Assembly (NCBI GenBank): GCA_022496185.1
Contig: WTXG01000075.1
Location: forward strand, 62,001 to 126,000
Source of the DNA: Multifurca ochricompacta
Taxonomy: Eukaryota > Basidiomycota > Agaricomycetes > Russulales > Russulaceae
Direction: 5' to 3'
DNA: 64,000 nt
Shown: piece after piece, positions 21,795 through 32,775 of the stretch
How positions within the stretch are numbered: position 1 is the stretch's first letter
How the letters are laid out: every line of letters begins with the position of its first letter
The notes under the pieces: generated by a model
What the model was told of the DNA's origin: nothing
The model's database searches: none
Seen by the model: only the letters and a program-made list of their open reading frames with translations
Program-made: the position numbers and the translations under genes

Positions 21795-23244
21795 TAGGGA
21801 TCAGCAAGGGTTTTCATACCCATGCAGGTAAGCGCCGCAGGTTTTGACAGGTACAGGTATGGGTATACAACTCCCAACCCGCCAGAAATCCATACCCGCA
21901 CAGCGGGTTTGGCGGGTATAAGTGGTCATCAGTCATTGACAAGATCAGCAGAAATTTAATGATAAAATACATCTGTAGCAAACAAATGACAAGATTTAAT
22001 TTGATGTATGCTACAGGGTTTCTGTAAATATATTCTAGTGTTATCCTATGAAATATCAAAGCAGATCAACAGTGTGATGTAAAATAAAACTGTTATCAGT
22101 GATCCACTCTCTTGAAAATCATGATGCAACTGTTTTATTAATGTGCGATCAATTCTGCTGGTCTGGCACTATCTAAAATACACTCTAGACTACTTTAGAC
22201 TATTCTATAATCTAATTATCAATTTATTTTACTGAAACAAGGCCCATGTGTATCTACAGGCTGCATAGAGCAGCAACTACATTGCATTGCATGGACCAGC
22301 ATATTGGTCTGATCTCCTTCCTATTAAGGAAGGTTGACTTAACAATCACAGCTTTGATTTTCCATTGGTCCAACAAGATTGTGATCACACATAGATAACA
22401 CAACAGAAACGCGTTCACAAATTAATTAGATACATAGAATATACATCTAAGATCTGACATATGATCAAATTACATCATTAAATGAGATAACAAGATAACG
22501 CATTCATTTAATCTAGTAGCTGATATAGTACATCTAAAGTACAAGCCTGCACCATGCCTGTTCCACAAAATGAAATAAAATAATAATGTAAATAAAGAAT
22601 AAACTTAATCTTCTGAACATAAATCAGCAATTATTGAGGGATCCTGAGTAGCCACAAATGAATGCGTTGTATCCAAGTGCATATCTCCTTGACTGGGATG
22701 GACCAGGCCAAGTGTCCGAAATGTGTGATGCAAGTAAAGAACTTGCATGTGTTTCATTTTATGGGTAACCTGGGTATCAAAACAAATATCCAGGGGTTAC
22801 CCCTGCCAATAACTATGCATTTGTCAATTATTTTTGCATTCTATGTGGTTATCTGACAGGCTTTTCATCAATGTTCTATAACATCAATCTAATCATCTTT
22901 GTATATTGGGGTGGATTTTAGTTGCACTTGTATAAAATTGAAACCAGAATAATAAAACAACAATAGAATAATGAATTATCTTAATCTTATGAATATAAAA
23001 CAGGAATCTTTGAAGGATCCTGAGTAGCCACAAATGAACACATTGTGTATCTCCTTGACCGGGATGTCCCAGGCCAGTTATCCGAAATGTGTGATGCAAG
23101 CAAAGAACTTGCACATGTTTACACACAGGTAACCTGCAGGTGACCCATGGGTAACCCGCGGGTTACCCGTACCTGTAGCGATGGGTACGGGTATGGGTAT
23201 GGGTACCAATGAAGATACCCAGGGGTTACCCCTGCTATTCACTA
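21795..23244. mobile_element. hAT-1a, internally deleted hAT-1 derivative (1450 bp)
   Basis: Has both hAT-1 termini (TAGGGATCAGCAAGGG at left; complement of TAGTGAATAGCAGGGG at right) but no transposase. Relative to hAT-1 it is inverted, and joins sequence equivalent to 13970 with that equivalent to 19975, with about 13 bp of filler. The flanking 8-mers do not match (GCAATGGG left, ATCGAGAC right), so one side has been replaced by recombination or deletion. Confidence 0.85.
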
Positions 23245-24486
23245 ATCGAGACCAGGACTGATCAGATTCTACAACTGGAAGGTTCAGGAAGGGTGTTGAC
23301 ATTGAGGCAAGCTGAGTGGATGTTGGTGGGATGGGGGAGTAGTTTAGATGGGCAAGGAAGGGCTCTGGGACAGGGGGAAGTGGTCACTCTGGCAGGGGTG
23401 CACTGCGGCTGGGATGGGTTTGCACTCTTTGTCTTCTGGAGGTGTGGTGGGGGGCAGGTGTGGCAGGTGTGTTATTACTGCTATGTCTTCTAGGATTTCT
23501 TCTTCTGTCTTGGGGGGAGTTGGACTGACTTCTTCTGTCTTGGGACACCAGGTTGATAGCCCAGTCAGTAATACTAGCCATGATGCAAAGGCGTCTTTTA
23601 TTTCTTTTCCCTACTTAGATTGAGTAATGCAAAGGTAAGTATGTATCAAAGGCTGAAGGCCTCCACAATACTATGCCTGGGGGGGTAGGGGGAGTATCTG
23701 GGTGAAAATTACAGGTACAGAGGTCAATGTCACAGAGGCAGCATCATCTGGATACAGGAGAACTTTCTTCAAAGTCAGAGGTGTTTTCTGTGGGGGTTTC
23801 AAGATCAGACCAAGTGGTAGTGTTACCAATTAAGGCTGTCTGGGTCTGGGTGAGGCATTCTTCTTCTTGGATGACTGCTGTGAGGGAAAGGGTAGGGAAT
23901 GCAAGCTCTTCTGGTTCTGGGGAAAGTTCAGCATAGGTGGGAAGGTAAGGGGGGTCTGTGAAGATGGGAGGGTTAACAAGGAATGGGCAGTGGTTGTGTG
24001 AGGTGGTCTCCCAGTAATCAGCAGTCCACAGGTATTCAATTTGTATTCCTTCTGTTTCTACAAGGTGCCAGCCAGAAGGGGAGGGAGCAGAGTGAAGATG
24101 GATCTCATCAAAGGTGAGGTTGATTCTTGTATGGTCTAGATGAAAGGTAGAAAGGTAGTAGAGGCATTCTCCTCTGAGCAAGAGTGTCTTGAGTTCTGGG
24201 ATGCAAGGGGGAATGTGTTCCTTCCAAAGGTATTTGTCATTGACACAGACTAAGAGTGTTTCAAGGGGGTCCCCTGTGGAATGGGTGAGTTGAGCAAGGT
24301 GCCAGTAAAGAAGTTGATGCTGGGAGTCTCAAGGAATGGCCTGGCAGGGTCTGGACAGGAACTGGTTGTACTGGGTTTGAGAGAGAACTTGTCCAAAGGG
24401 GAGGAGAAGTCAAAGAGGGAGATAGATGGTATCTATGTCACACCAGCCTTCTGCTTGTCCATCATTGTGGAGGGTGCTGATAAGTG
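23245..24486 (-). pseudogene. Degenerate unrecognised coding sequence (part 1)
   Basis: Minus-strand open stretches with coding-like composition: 24181-23744 (145 codons, with YLSTFHLDHTRINLTFDEIH and an acidic tail) and an Arg/Ser/Pro-rich stretch 23581-23384. The frame extends upstream through 24181-24480, and across the Copia-1 insertion into 31028 onward once the GTTCT duplication is removed. TGA stops occur. It may be a gag-like region of an old LTR element, or a host gene relic; no diagnostic domain is visible. Confidence 0.4.
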
Positions 24487-24491
24487 GTTCT

Positions 24492-25004
24492 TGTTGACAC
24501 AGGATGTGTCTGGAGATGCTTCAGGCATCTAAGGTTCGCTTCAGCTGTAGATTAGATTAGATTAGATTCCGGAGTATCGGACTTTTTATGTTATCTTTAT
24601 TACATTTCTTTCTCACCTTACTCAGCTGATTAGTGATGGACTTAGTAATGCGCAGTAAGCATGTGATATCTCTTTGGCCAATGGCCTTTATCCCTCTGTC
24701 TTTATTGTCCGGCACTTGTGGACTTATTCCCAGTGCGCACAGACCATTTCCCCTGGCCCCTATGGGTATTTAAGGGTGTCTGTTTCATCTCTTTCACTTC
24801 AGAGTTCTTCTACCTCTGAAGTGTAAGTTTCCTTTTTACTATACTGTTCTTTCACCTTTAACTAACCGTCTTATGTAGACTATCTGTTTTATAGGTCAGT
24901 AGTATAGTTAATATAGAGTTCTTCTACCTCTGAAGTACTATCTGTTTTATAGCCTAACCGCTACTAACCACAGTCAGTGTAACCAGCAGCATGATTGTTT
25001 GACA
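24492..25004 (+). repeat. Copia-1 5' LTR
   Basis: TGTTGACACAGG...TTGTTTGACA. The TATA-like element at 24767-24773 reads TATTTAA, whereas the 3' LTR has TATATAA (30785-30791). The other two differences between the LTRs are at CpG sites. Confidence 0.95.
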
Positions 25005-25018
25005 GGTTATGGGCCCTG
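25003..25018 (+). promoter_or_regulatory. Copia-1 primer-binding site, initiator tRNA-Met anticodon arm type
   Basis: Immediately after the LTR lies GGTTATGGGCCCTG. This is complementary, with one G-U pair, to the anticodon stem-loop of eukaryotic initiator tRNA-Met (CAGGGCUCAUAACC). Drosophila copia is known to prime from the 5' half of that tRNA. The same site is found in Copia-2. Confidence 0.6.
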
Positions 25019-25945
25019 CCGCTCATACTGACTGTTTTAATTCCCTTTGTTCAAAACAGCCCAACTCGCTTTTCGCACTTCAAGCTCACAAAAGCTTCAA
25101 AGTCTTTCCCACCAGCTTCTTCCAGTGAGCTTTCATATTTACTGTCTGTGCACCTTAACACCCCACAGGATGACGCAGTTTACTGCTCATCCTGAACTGT
25201 TTGGCTAGCCCTTCGGGGTTCTTGCAAAAGATGATGAGGGACCCTAAGCGGGTGAAACATCTTGAGCTCCTTGAGTGCGCACTAGGTATTAGTAACTTTC
25301 ATAGTTGTAGCTGGGTTTTCGTCCCATAGATAGTCTTAGTAGGCCTATAGCCAGAAGCTTGTGGCTTTAAGTCCAGTCAATGCTTGGCTCTGTCTGTAAG
25401 CCGGGTTTAGCGACCCGCATGTGGAGTTTAGGGTCTAGAACAAGGCATGGGTAGTCACTCCCATGATGCTTGGGCTCGATACAAGTAGGCTGCACTACTA
25501 TAGTCTATACATAGTAGATATAGTCTTCATCTCTGGGCATAAGTATCTGTTGCCTTTGTAGGGTAACCACGCCCTACCAGAGACAGACTAGACATCTACT
25601 CAGTCATGGCCCCAATCATCTAGGGCTTAATCATGGACTCCACCACCAGCATTAGAGGAAGGGCTATACACCCTTTGTCTCTAATGGAACTTGCGGTTGG
25701 CTCCTCCATGACATGACTCCCAGTCTTGTTTACACTAGACACTCTGGCTAGTCTACCAGAGCTTATGTCTAGTTACAAGATTGCGCTAGACAGCTTTACT
25801 ATACCTAGAAAGTCGCACAACAAAGGCAGGACCTTTCTAGGTTCTGAAGCATAGCGCCACAGTATGGGGTGGCACTCTTAAGCAAGACCTGGGCACTGGT
25901 TCTAACAGCTCCTTGGAACCAGGAACATCTTTTTAACATCTCAAA
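25019..25945 (+). other. Copia-1 long untranslated leader
   Basis: About 930 bp between the primer site and gag with no convincing reading frame. The counterpart leader of Copia-2 (39405-39603 plus 48178-48875, complement) is recognisably similar, for example the tract CTCCTCCATGACATGACTCC. Confidence 0.6.
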
Positions 25946-28900
25946 ATGCCGTCCTCAATTGTCTTCCCTCCCTCCTCAAAGATGGAGCACCTCGATGGGT
26001 CCAACTGGCAGGTTTGGTCTGCCAACTTTAATGCCCTGCTGAGGATGAATGGGCTCAGGAGGCATATTATCACCGCCTACCCTGACATGCCCCTGCTCCC
26101 TGAAGATAAAGAGGAGAAGGAGAAAATGCAAAAGAAGTCATTGACCCCATCCTTAGGGAATGGATGGGAGAAGAGGAAATGTTGATTGGGCTCCTATACC
26201 TTAATGTAACCCAAGAGGTCTACTCTCAAGTAACCTCTGATGCCGACTATCCTTCTCTTTTTGAGAAGTATAGTAAGTTGGAATGGCTTTATGGTGCTGT
26301 AGGTAGCATGGCCACGTATAATCTGTGGCTTGCCCTGGTGTCCTTCCGTTTGGATGAAGGACAGACATTCAGGACCCAATTACAAAAGGTCCTGGATGCC
26401 AGGAGTACCCTTAGGGAGAATGGGATGGAGGTCAATGACCTCCAGATGAGCTTCATATTGCTGAAAGCTCTCCCTGAATCCTACAGTACCATTGCCGGCT
26501 CCATACTGGCCTCTGGCGATCCGGAGCGGCTCTCCCTCAGGACCTTGTGCAGAGGTTCCTAAATGAGGAAAGTCGCCTGGCTGGTCCATCGGGAAGTGGT
26601 AGTGCAGTCCTGTCAAAGGCTGCACCTGTCAAAACCAAAAAACCTACAAATTTATCACCACTTCCCGCTGCTGCCCCTGGTTCACAAGGGGTGGTCTGCT
26701 TCTATTGCCAAAAGCCTGGACACAAGTCCAACGCTTGCGCAAAGAAGAAGAAGGACCTGGAGAATGCCAGAAAGGGCAAGGCAGGGAACAAGAAGAGGGC
26801 TGAGGCCCAACATGTAAACACTATAGCCACCGTAGTTAATGGTAGTGGCAAAATAGAAGAGGTGCAACAAGCACCTGCATTCGCCTTTATGTTCACACCT
26901 ATAATCTGGATATAAATTCAGATTATTGGATGCTTGATAGTGGAGCAACGGCTCATTTCAGTCCAAACCTTGAAGACTTCATACATATAAAGTTGATCAG
27001 ACCCATGAAGTATCACTAGGTGACAACTCCATAGTCAAAACAAGTGGGGTTGGCACTGTGATCATCAGGACTGATCAAGGTTTCGACTTAGAATTGAGCA
27101 ATGTGCTCCATATGCCTGGAGGACATAAAATACTCTCCGCCAGTGCCCTAGTAGAAAAAGGGGCAACTGTGTTCTTTGATAATAAGAAGGCAACAATAAA
27201 ATATGGCGATAACATCATAGCGGAAGCATGGAAGTTTGGCAAATTGTATTGGGTACTAGGCAAACAAGTCCTAAGTAGTATCCATACATCTGCATCTGCC
27301 TCACTAGAAATCTGGCATCAAAGAATGGGCCATATGTCTAAAGAAGCCCTGAAGAGATATGCTCCTGAGGCAGTCAAAGGCCTCAAGATTAATAATAGCC
27401 AAGTGGAAGACAAGCCATGTTATGGCTGTGAAATGGGCAAGTCCCATCGTCTTCCATTTCCCCCATCTTCAAAGCGGCATCAGCCCCCCTTGAGATCCTT
27501 CATAGTGATCTTGTAGGACCCTTGCAGTGCAGTTCAATACAAGGGAATCTGTACTTTGCCACCTTCTTGGACGACTTTAGCAGATATGCTTTAATCGTTC
27601 CAATGAAGTCTAAAGATCTGTTCACACCAGTTTTTAATAAACTGAAGACACTACTTGAAAATAAATTCAATCAAAAATCAAGTGTCTTCATACAGATCGT
27701 GGTGGCGAGTATGTGAACAAGGCACTGAAGGCAACGCTTGAAGATTATGGCATAGAGCATAAACTTACGATGCCGTATAGTCCACAACAGAATGGAAGGG
27801 CCAAGAGATTCAATAGAACCATTATGGAAAAAGGCACTAGCATGCTGCACGATGCTGGCCTGTCTCTTGGTTTTTGGGAGTGTGCTGTTGAGACAGCATG
27901 TCATATATATAACAGAACTCCCATCCGTTCTAATAAGTGGAAAACTCCGCTTGAGCTTCTGGTTGGGAACAAACCAGATGTCTCATATTTTAAGGTCTTT
28001 GGTTGCAAAGCCTATTACCATGTTCCAGAGGGCAAGCGGCGTAAACTAGATCCCAAAGCCAGGGAAGCCGTCTTTGTCAGGTATGAGCCCACTTCTAAGG
28101 GCTATACACTTTGGGATAGTCGTACCCGGTCTCTCATCTCTTCACGAGATGTTACATTTGATGAGAGATCCTTCCCATCCCGCTCTGATAAGGACAACAG
28201 AGCAGATAAATCCATAGAGCAACCTATGAAGGCGGCTCATTTACTTTACCCTGGTGGCAATGTCCAGCCACCACCAGCAACTGCTACACATGTTCCTGAG
28301 GCTCCTCAAGATGAGGAAGACCTGGAAGAGGAACAGGAGGACATCGTACCTCCTCAATTACCACCACAGCCTACCACACCCACACATAATGTAGACACCA
28401 CACAACCCCAGACTATATATCAGACCCTCCATCTCAAATCATGGAACCATCCTCCCCTCCCAAAAGAACCAAAGCAATCAGAAAATCACAAAGGATTGCA
28501 GACAGAATTCCTCAACCTAATTTTCAGAGGACAAGTCCACGCTCTGAACGACGAGATAGGGCAATCCAAGAAGATTTAGACTTGGATACTGCACGTCCCA
28601 ATCACAATCGTCGTCTGAATCCTCGCTTCTACAATGAGGATAATGCAGAGTTTGTGCAGGGTTCTTCCAGACTTGGTCAGATGGATCTACTCAATGCTGC
28701 AGGATCGCCTTACAGGGATCCTCTTACTTTTAAAGAAGCAATGGAGTCTGATAATGCCAGTGATTGGCTTGAGGCATGTCAATATGAAATTGATGCCTTA
28801 GAAAAACTTAAAGTGTGGCGCCTTGAAGACCTTCCTGAAGGTAGAAAGGCTGTAAAGTCCAAGTGGGTCTTTAAATTGAAAGCAGATGGACGCTTTCGTG

Positions 28901-30255
28901 CTAGGCTTGTAGCAAAAGGGTTCACCCAATAGAGGGGGTGGACTTTGATGAAACCTTCTCCCCAGTCACCAGATTTGAGTCACTTAGACTATTATTAGCG
29001 TTGGCCGCGCTTGAGGATTGGGAAATCCATCAGATGGATGTCAAATGGCATTCCTACATGGCGATCTGGATGAGGAGATTTATATGGAGCAACCTGTCGG
29101 TTTCGTCGTTGCTGGACAAGAGTCCAAAGTTTGTAGGCTACAGAAGGCTCTGTATGGCCTCAAACAAGCTTCCCGAGCATGGAACTTGCAATTCCATGCA
29201 GTTCTCAATGAACTGAGCTTTACTTGGACGTACTCTGATGCAGGAGTATATGTGTATCATCACCAAGAGGGGGATGGTTCACTTTTCGTCATTTTATATG
29301 TTGATGACATCACTATACTTGGGTCCTCCACTAAGAAGATTCAATGGCTGAAGGACTCTCTATCTAGCCGATATGAGATGACCGATCTTGGTGAAATCCA
29401 GTCTTACCTTGGAGTTAACATCACCAGGGATCGTCCTAACAAGACACTGGATATTGACCAGACAGCCTATGTATCTTCAATAGTTGAGAGGTTTGGAATG
29501 GGGGATTCCAACCCAGTATATACTCCTCTACCCTCTGGCGTGGATGTTCACTTGGTCAAGTTTGAAGACCAGGCATCTACCTCTGATATTAAGAGGTATC
29601 AGCAGTTAATGGGGTCTCTGCTTTGGGTGCAGATTGGAAGCAGACCTGACATTAGTTTTGCTGTTGCACGTCTTAGCCAATTCGCTTCCAACCCTTCCAG
29701 CAGCACATGCGACTAGCAAAGTATGTCTTAGCCTATCTAAATGCTACAAAAGACTACAAGTTGCGCTATTCTGGAGGGAATGGTGAAGTAGGCCTTCATG
29801 GCTTTGCGGACTCCTCATGGGGAGATCAAGAGGACCGCCACTCCACCTCAGGCTACATCTTTTTCCTTGCTAATGGAGCCATTAGCTGGTGCTCCAGAAA
29901 GCAGAAGACAGTAGCACAGTCCACCACTGAAGCCGAGTATATGAGCCTTGCTGAGGCTTCAAATCAGGCAGCGTGGTATAGGACCTTTATGCAGGAATTG
30001 GGATATGAAGTTAATTCACCCATACAACTGCATTGTGACAACAAGGGTGCAGTAGATCTTGCATTAAACCCTGTCACAGGAAGGCGATCAAAGCACATAC
30101 CAATAAAGTACCATGCCATTAGGGAGTATGTAGAATCACACCAGATAGATTGGTGAGAACTCCCACTGGAGAGATGCTAGCAGATGGCCTTACAAAGTCT
30201 CTGCCTAGATCATCTTTTGATCACATGGTAACTGGATTTGGACTAGTGCTGGAAT
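25946..30255 (+). pseudogene. gag-pol: Copia-1 gag-pol, frameshifted
   Basis: Gag starts SSIVFPPSSK; its CX2CX4HX4C zinc knuckle is at about 26695-26740. Protease has LDSGAT at about 26935-26955. Integrase has the H-H/CX2C zinc region (about 27310-27440) and catalytic core with DRGGE (about 27695) and PQQNGRA (about 27785). RT has YVDD at 29297-29308. RNase H has the TEAEYMSL and HCDNKGAV motifs (29930-30060). Frame changes occur near 26130, 26540, 26900, 27480, 27700, 28500, 28930, 29050, 29700 and 30150. They are small indels rather than nonsense changes, so no intact polyprotein is encoded. Confidence 0.9.
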
Positions 30256-30509
30256 GAAGGAGCTGGAATCTGGAGACTTTGTTCACCAGTTTCACTTTCC
30301 CACCATGCCACATGAGCACGTTCTCGACCTCGAGAGTGATGCAAGAAGTGTGTAGACTTGCATAAGCGAATCTACAACTCGTATGCAAAACTCACAAAGA
30401 GTTAGAGAAGTTGGATCTCTGGCTGGCAACATGTTCGTTCAATTGTGAACAGCAGTGTGCTCATTCAATTCATTCCATCTAAATGATCGATGCCTTCACC
30501 ATGGAGGGA

Positions 30510-31022
30510 TGTTGACACAGGATGTGTCTGGAGATGCTTCAGGCATCTAAGGTTCGCTTCAGCTGTAGATTAGATTAGATTAGATTCCGGAGTATCGGAC
30601 TTTTTATGTTATCTTTATTACATTTCTTTCTCACCTTACTCAGCTGATTAGTGATGGACTTAGTAATGCGCAGTAAGCATGTGATATCTCTTTGGCCAAT
30701 GGCCTTTATCCCTCTGTCTTTATTGTCTGGCACTTGTGGACTTATTCCCAGTGCGCACAGACCATTTCCCCTGGCCCCTATGGGTATATAAGGGTGTCTG
30801 TTTCGTCTCTTTCACTTCAGAGTTCTTCTACCTCTGAAGTGTAAGTTTCCTTTTTACTATACTGTTCTTTCACCTTTAACTAACCGTCTTATGTAGACTA
30901 TCTGTTTTATAGGTCAGTAGTATAGTTAATATAGAGTTCTTCTACCTCTGAAGTACTATCTGTTTTATAGCCTAACCGCTACTAACCACAGTCAGTGTAA
31001 CCAGCAGCATGATTGTTTGACA
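30510..31022 (+). repeat. Copia-1 3' LTR
   Basis: Follows the purine-rich tract ATGGAGGGA (30501-30509). It retains TATATAA at 30785-30791. About 99.4% identical to the 5' LTR. Confidence 0.95.
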
Positions 31023-31027
31023 GTTCT

Positions 31028-32052
31028 GGGTAGAGGAGGGCAAGCTGTGCTTCTCTGTGGAGCTGGAAGAGGTGGTTGAACTGTCTTTGGACATGCTGGA
31101 GATGTTCTTCTCTTTCTGTGGGGAAGGACACTATTTTTCCCAGGTCAAGGAACTCTTTTATTTACAAGGGGCCTCTACAGTTATGTGCACAATGTACTGT
31201 TTTTAGAGGTTGATATCAAAATCTATGTCTTCAAAACAAGGGTACCCATCTGAAGGGTGGATAGGAAGGGCAGGGAGGGGTTGGTGGGTAGACAAACAGG
31301 GGAAGTGAAAGGGACAAGCTCCAGGTGGTCTCTAAGTATGTCTCATACTGTAAAGTACCTTTCTTCTACTAGAACCCCAATGTCAGTGAAGCTAAGGGTG
31401 CCAAACAAGGAGATAAAGTGTCCATCTAGAAGATCAAAGCCTTGAAGCAGTACTCTAGCCCCACTGAAGATGTCCTGGAGTTCTGGGGAAAGGGAGCAAT
31501 GAAGACAGGCAATGGAAGTGTTCCAGGAATAGACAAGAAGGCCTTTGGGAAGGTAAGAATGTTGGGGGCCAAGTACCCTACTTTGGCACAGAGATTGATG
31601 TTTACAAAGTGGGAGGGGGGTAATGAGTGGAACAAAGGAAGCAATCAATATGAGGGCAAATAGGAATGATGTGGAAGTGAGGAAAGTGGAAAGAAATGAG
31701 CACACCAGGAAGATAATTAGCTCTATGCTCAAGCACATCCAGGAAACAGGGATACTGGTCAAAGAAGCTGGCCTCCCTAGAAAACTGGCTGGGCACCCAA
31801 GATTCCTGATTACCATCAATTGAATGGTAAATAAGAAACTGGTGAGGGTTGGTTGGATGATCAAGGCACACAGGATGATGGAGGTGAAGAACAGAAGGTG
31901 CTGGAAGATGGTCAGGGCCAGGGTGGTGGGGGGAAAGGGTGTTTGCAGTGGTGGGGGGGGTGGGGCAGGGGTTGGAAGATGAATATAGCAAGGGGGGGGG
32001 GTGCCAAAGGTGTTGGACATGCTCAGGAGACCTGGAGGGACAAGGGGAGGCA
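31028..32052 (-). pseudogene. Degenerate unrecognised coding sequence (part 2)
   Basis: Continuation of the relic at 23245-24486. On the minus strand, 31170-31030 reads EEHLQHVQRQFNHLFQLHRE and joins part 1 across the Copia-1 target site. Further upstream (31991-31602) are Pro/His-rich low-complexity and coding-like stretches in shifting frames. The 336-codon open frame at 31343-32353 begins inside MITE-Y1 and is mostly hydrophobic, so I do not take it as the real frame. Confidence 0.35.
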
Positions 32053-32060
32053 GTTGGAGG

Positions 32061-32546
32061 TAGTGATGTGCCTGGCCTGGCTCAAAGCCAGAAGCCGGGC
32101 CAAGCCAGGCCTGTTTGTGCCAGGCCAAGCCAGGCCATTGTGATGGCCCAGCAAGGGCTTTGGCCCAGCTCAGAGAAACTAAAAGCCAAAGCTGCCAGCT
32201 CAGGCTGCAGCTTTCAACAGCACATACAAGTGCAATAGCAATTGTCAAAATCAGTAGAAATCTGATCACAAAGTGGTTGATTTGGGTCATGTGATCATGC
32301 TTATTGCAGCATTTCAAACTTTTTCTTCGATATAGCTTTGCAATATGTAACACACCAAGTCATATTTGGATTAGCTGAACTATAACTACTAGTTATATGT
32401 CATAAAATTTTCTCTGCCAAAAGCCACAGCTTGGGCCAAGCTGTCTGTGGTGGCTTTGGCTCGGCCCAGACTTCAGGAAAGCCAGAGCTGCCTCAGGCTG
32501 AGCCAAAGCCGTGGCTTTTGGGCCAAGCCAGGCTGGAACATCACTA
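32061..32546. mobile_element. MITE-Y1, GC-rich hAT-type MITE (486 bp)
   Basis: Inverted ends TAGTGATGTGCCTGGCC and TAGTGATGTTCCAGCC (complement at right), with the 8-bp duplication GTTGGAGG (32053-32060 and 32547-32554). GGCC/AGCCAAGCC-rich arms surround an AT-rich centre. MITE-Y2 is an inverted copy at 61992-62493. Confidence 0.93.
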
Positions 32547-32554
32547 GTTGGAGG

Positions 32555-32767
32555 GTGGGGAGGGCACAGGGAGAGGGTGAAGGCCTGGGAGCTCAAGAGG
32601 GGGCAAAACTGACAAAGGGGGAGCTGGGGATGCTGTGGCAGCTGCCTCTACTAGGGCAGCAAAGTTTATGGTGTGCTGAGCACCAGGGAAATCATAGGGG
32701 GGGGAGGCTGCTTGGTCCAAAGATGGGGACAAGGAAGAGCTGTTCTGGGACACTGGGGCACTTTTCA
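32555..32767 (-). other. Ser/Pro-rich relic between MITE-Y1 and hAT-1b
   Basis: The minus strand is open for about 69 codons (32753-32544), with a Ser/Pro/Ala-rich composition. It probably belongs to the same degenerate coding region as 31028-32052. No domain recognised. Confidence 0.3.
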
Positions 32768-32775
32768 GTCACTAT

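Larger units (their letters stand above)
24492..31022 (+). mobile_element. Copia-1, full-length Ty1/copia element (6531 bp)
   Basis: Two 513-bp LTRs (24492-25004 and 30510-31022) differ at only three positions, flanked by the 5-bp duplication GTTCT (24487-24491 and 31023-31027). Gag, protease, integrase, RT and RNase H are present in copia order. The young LTRs contrast with a coding region broken by about ten small frameshifts. Confidence 0.95.

Noticed and set aside
31343..32353. 336-codon minus-strand open frame
   Set aside because: It starts inside MITE-Y1, runs across its target duplication, is dominated by Leu/Phe/Ile/Pro with few charged residues, and competes with more protein-like stretches in other frames.
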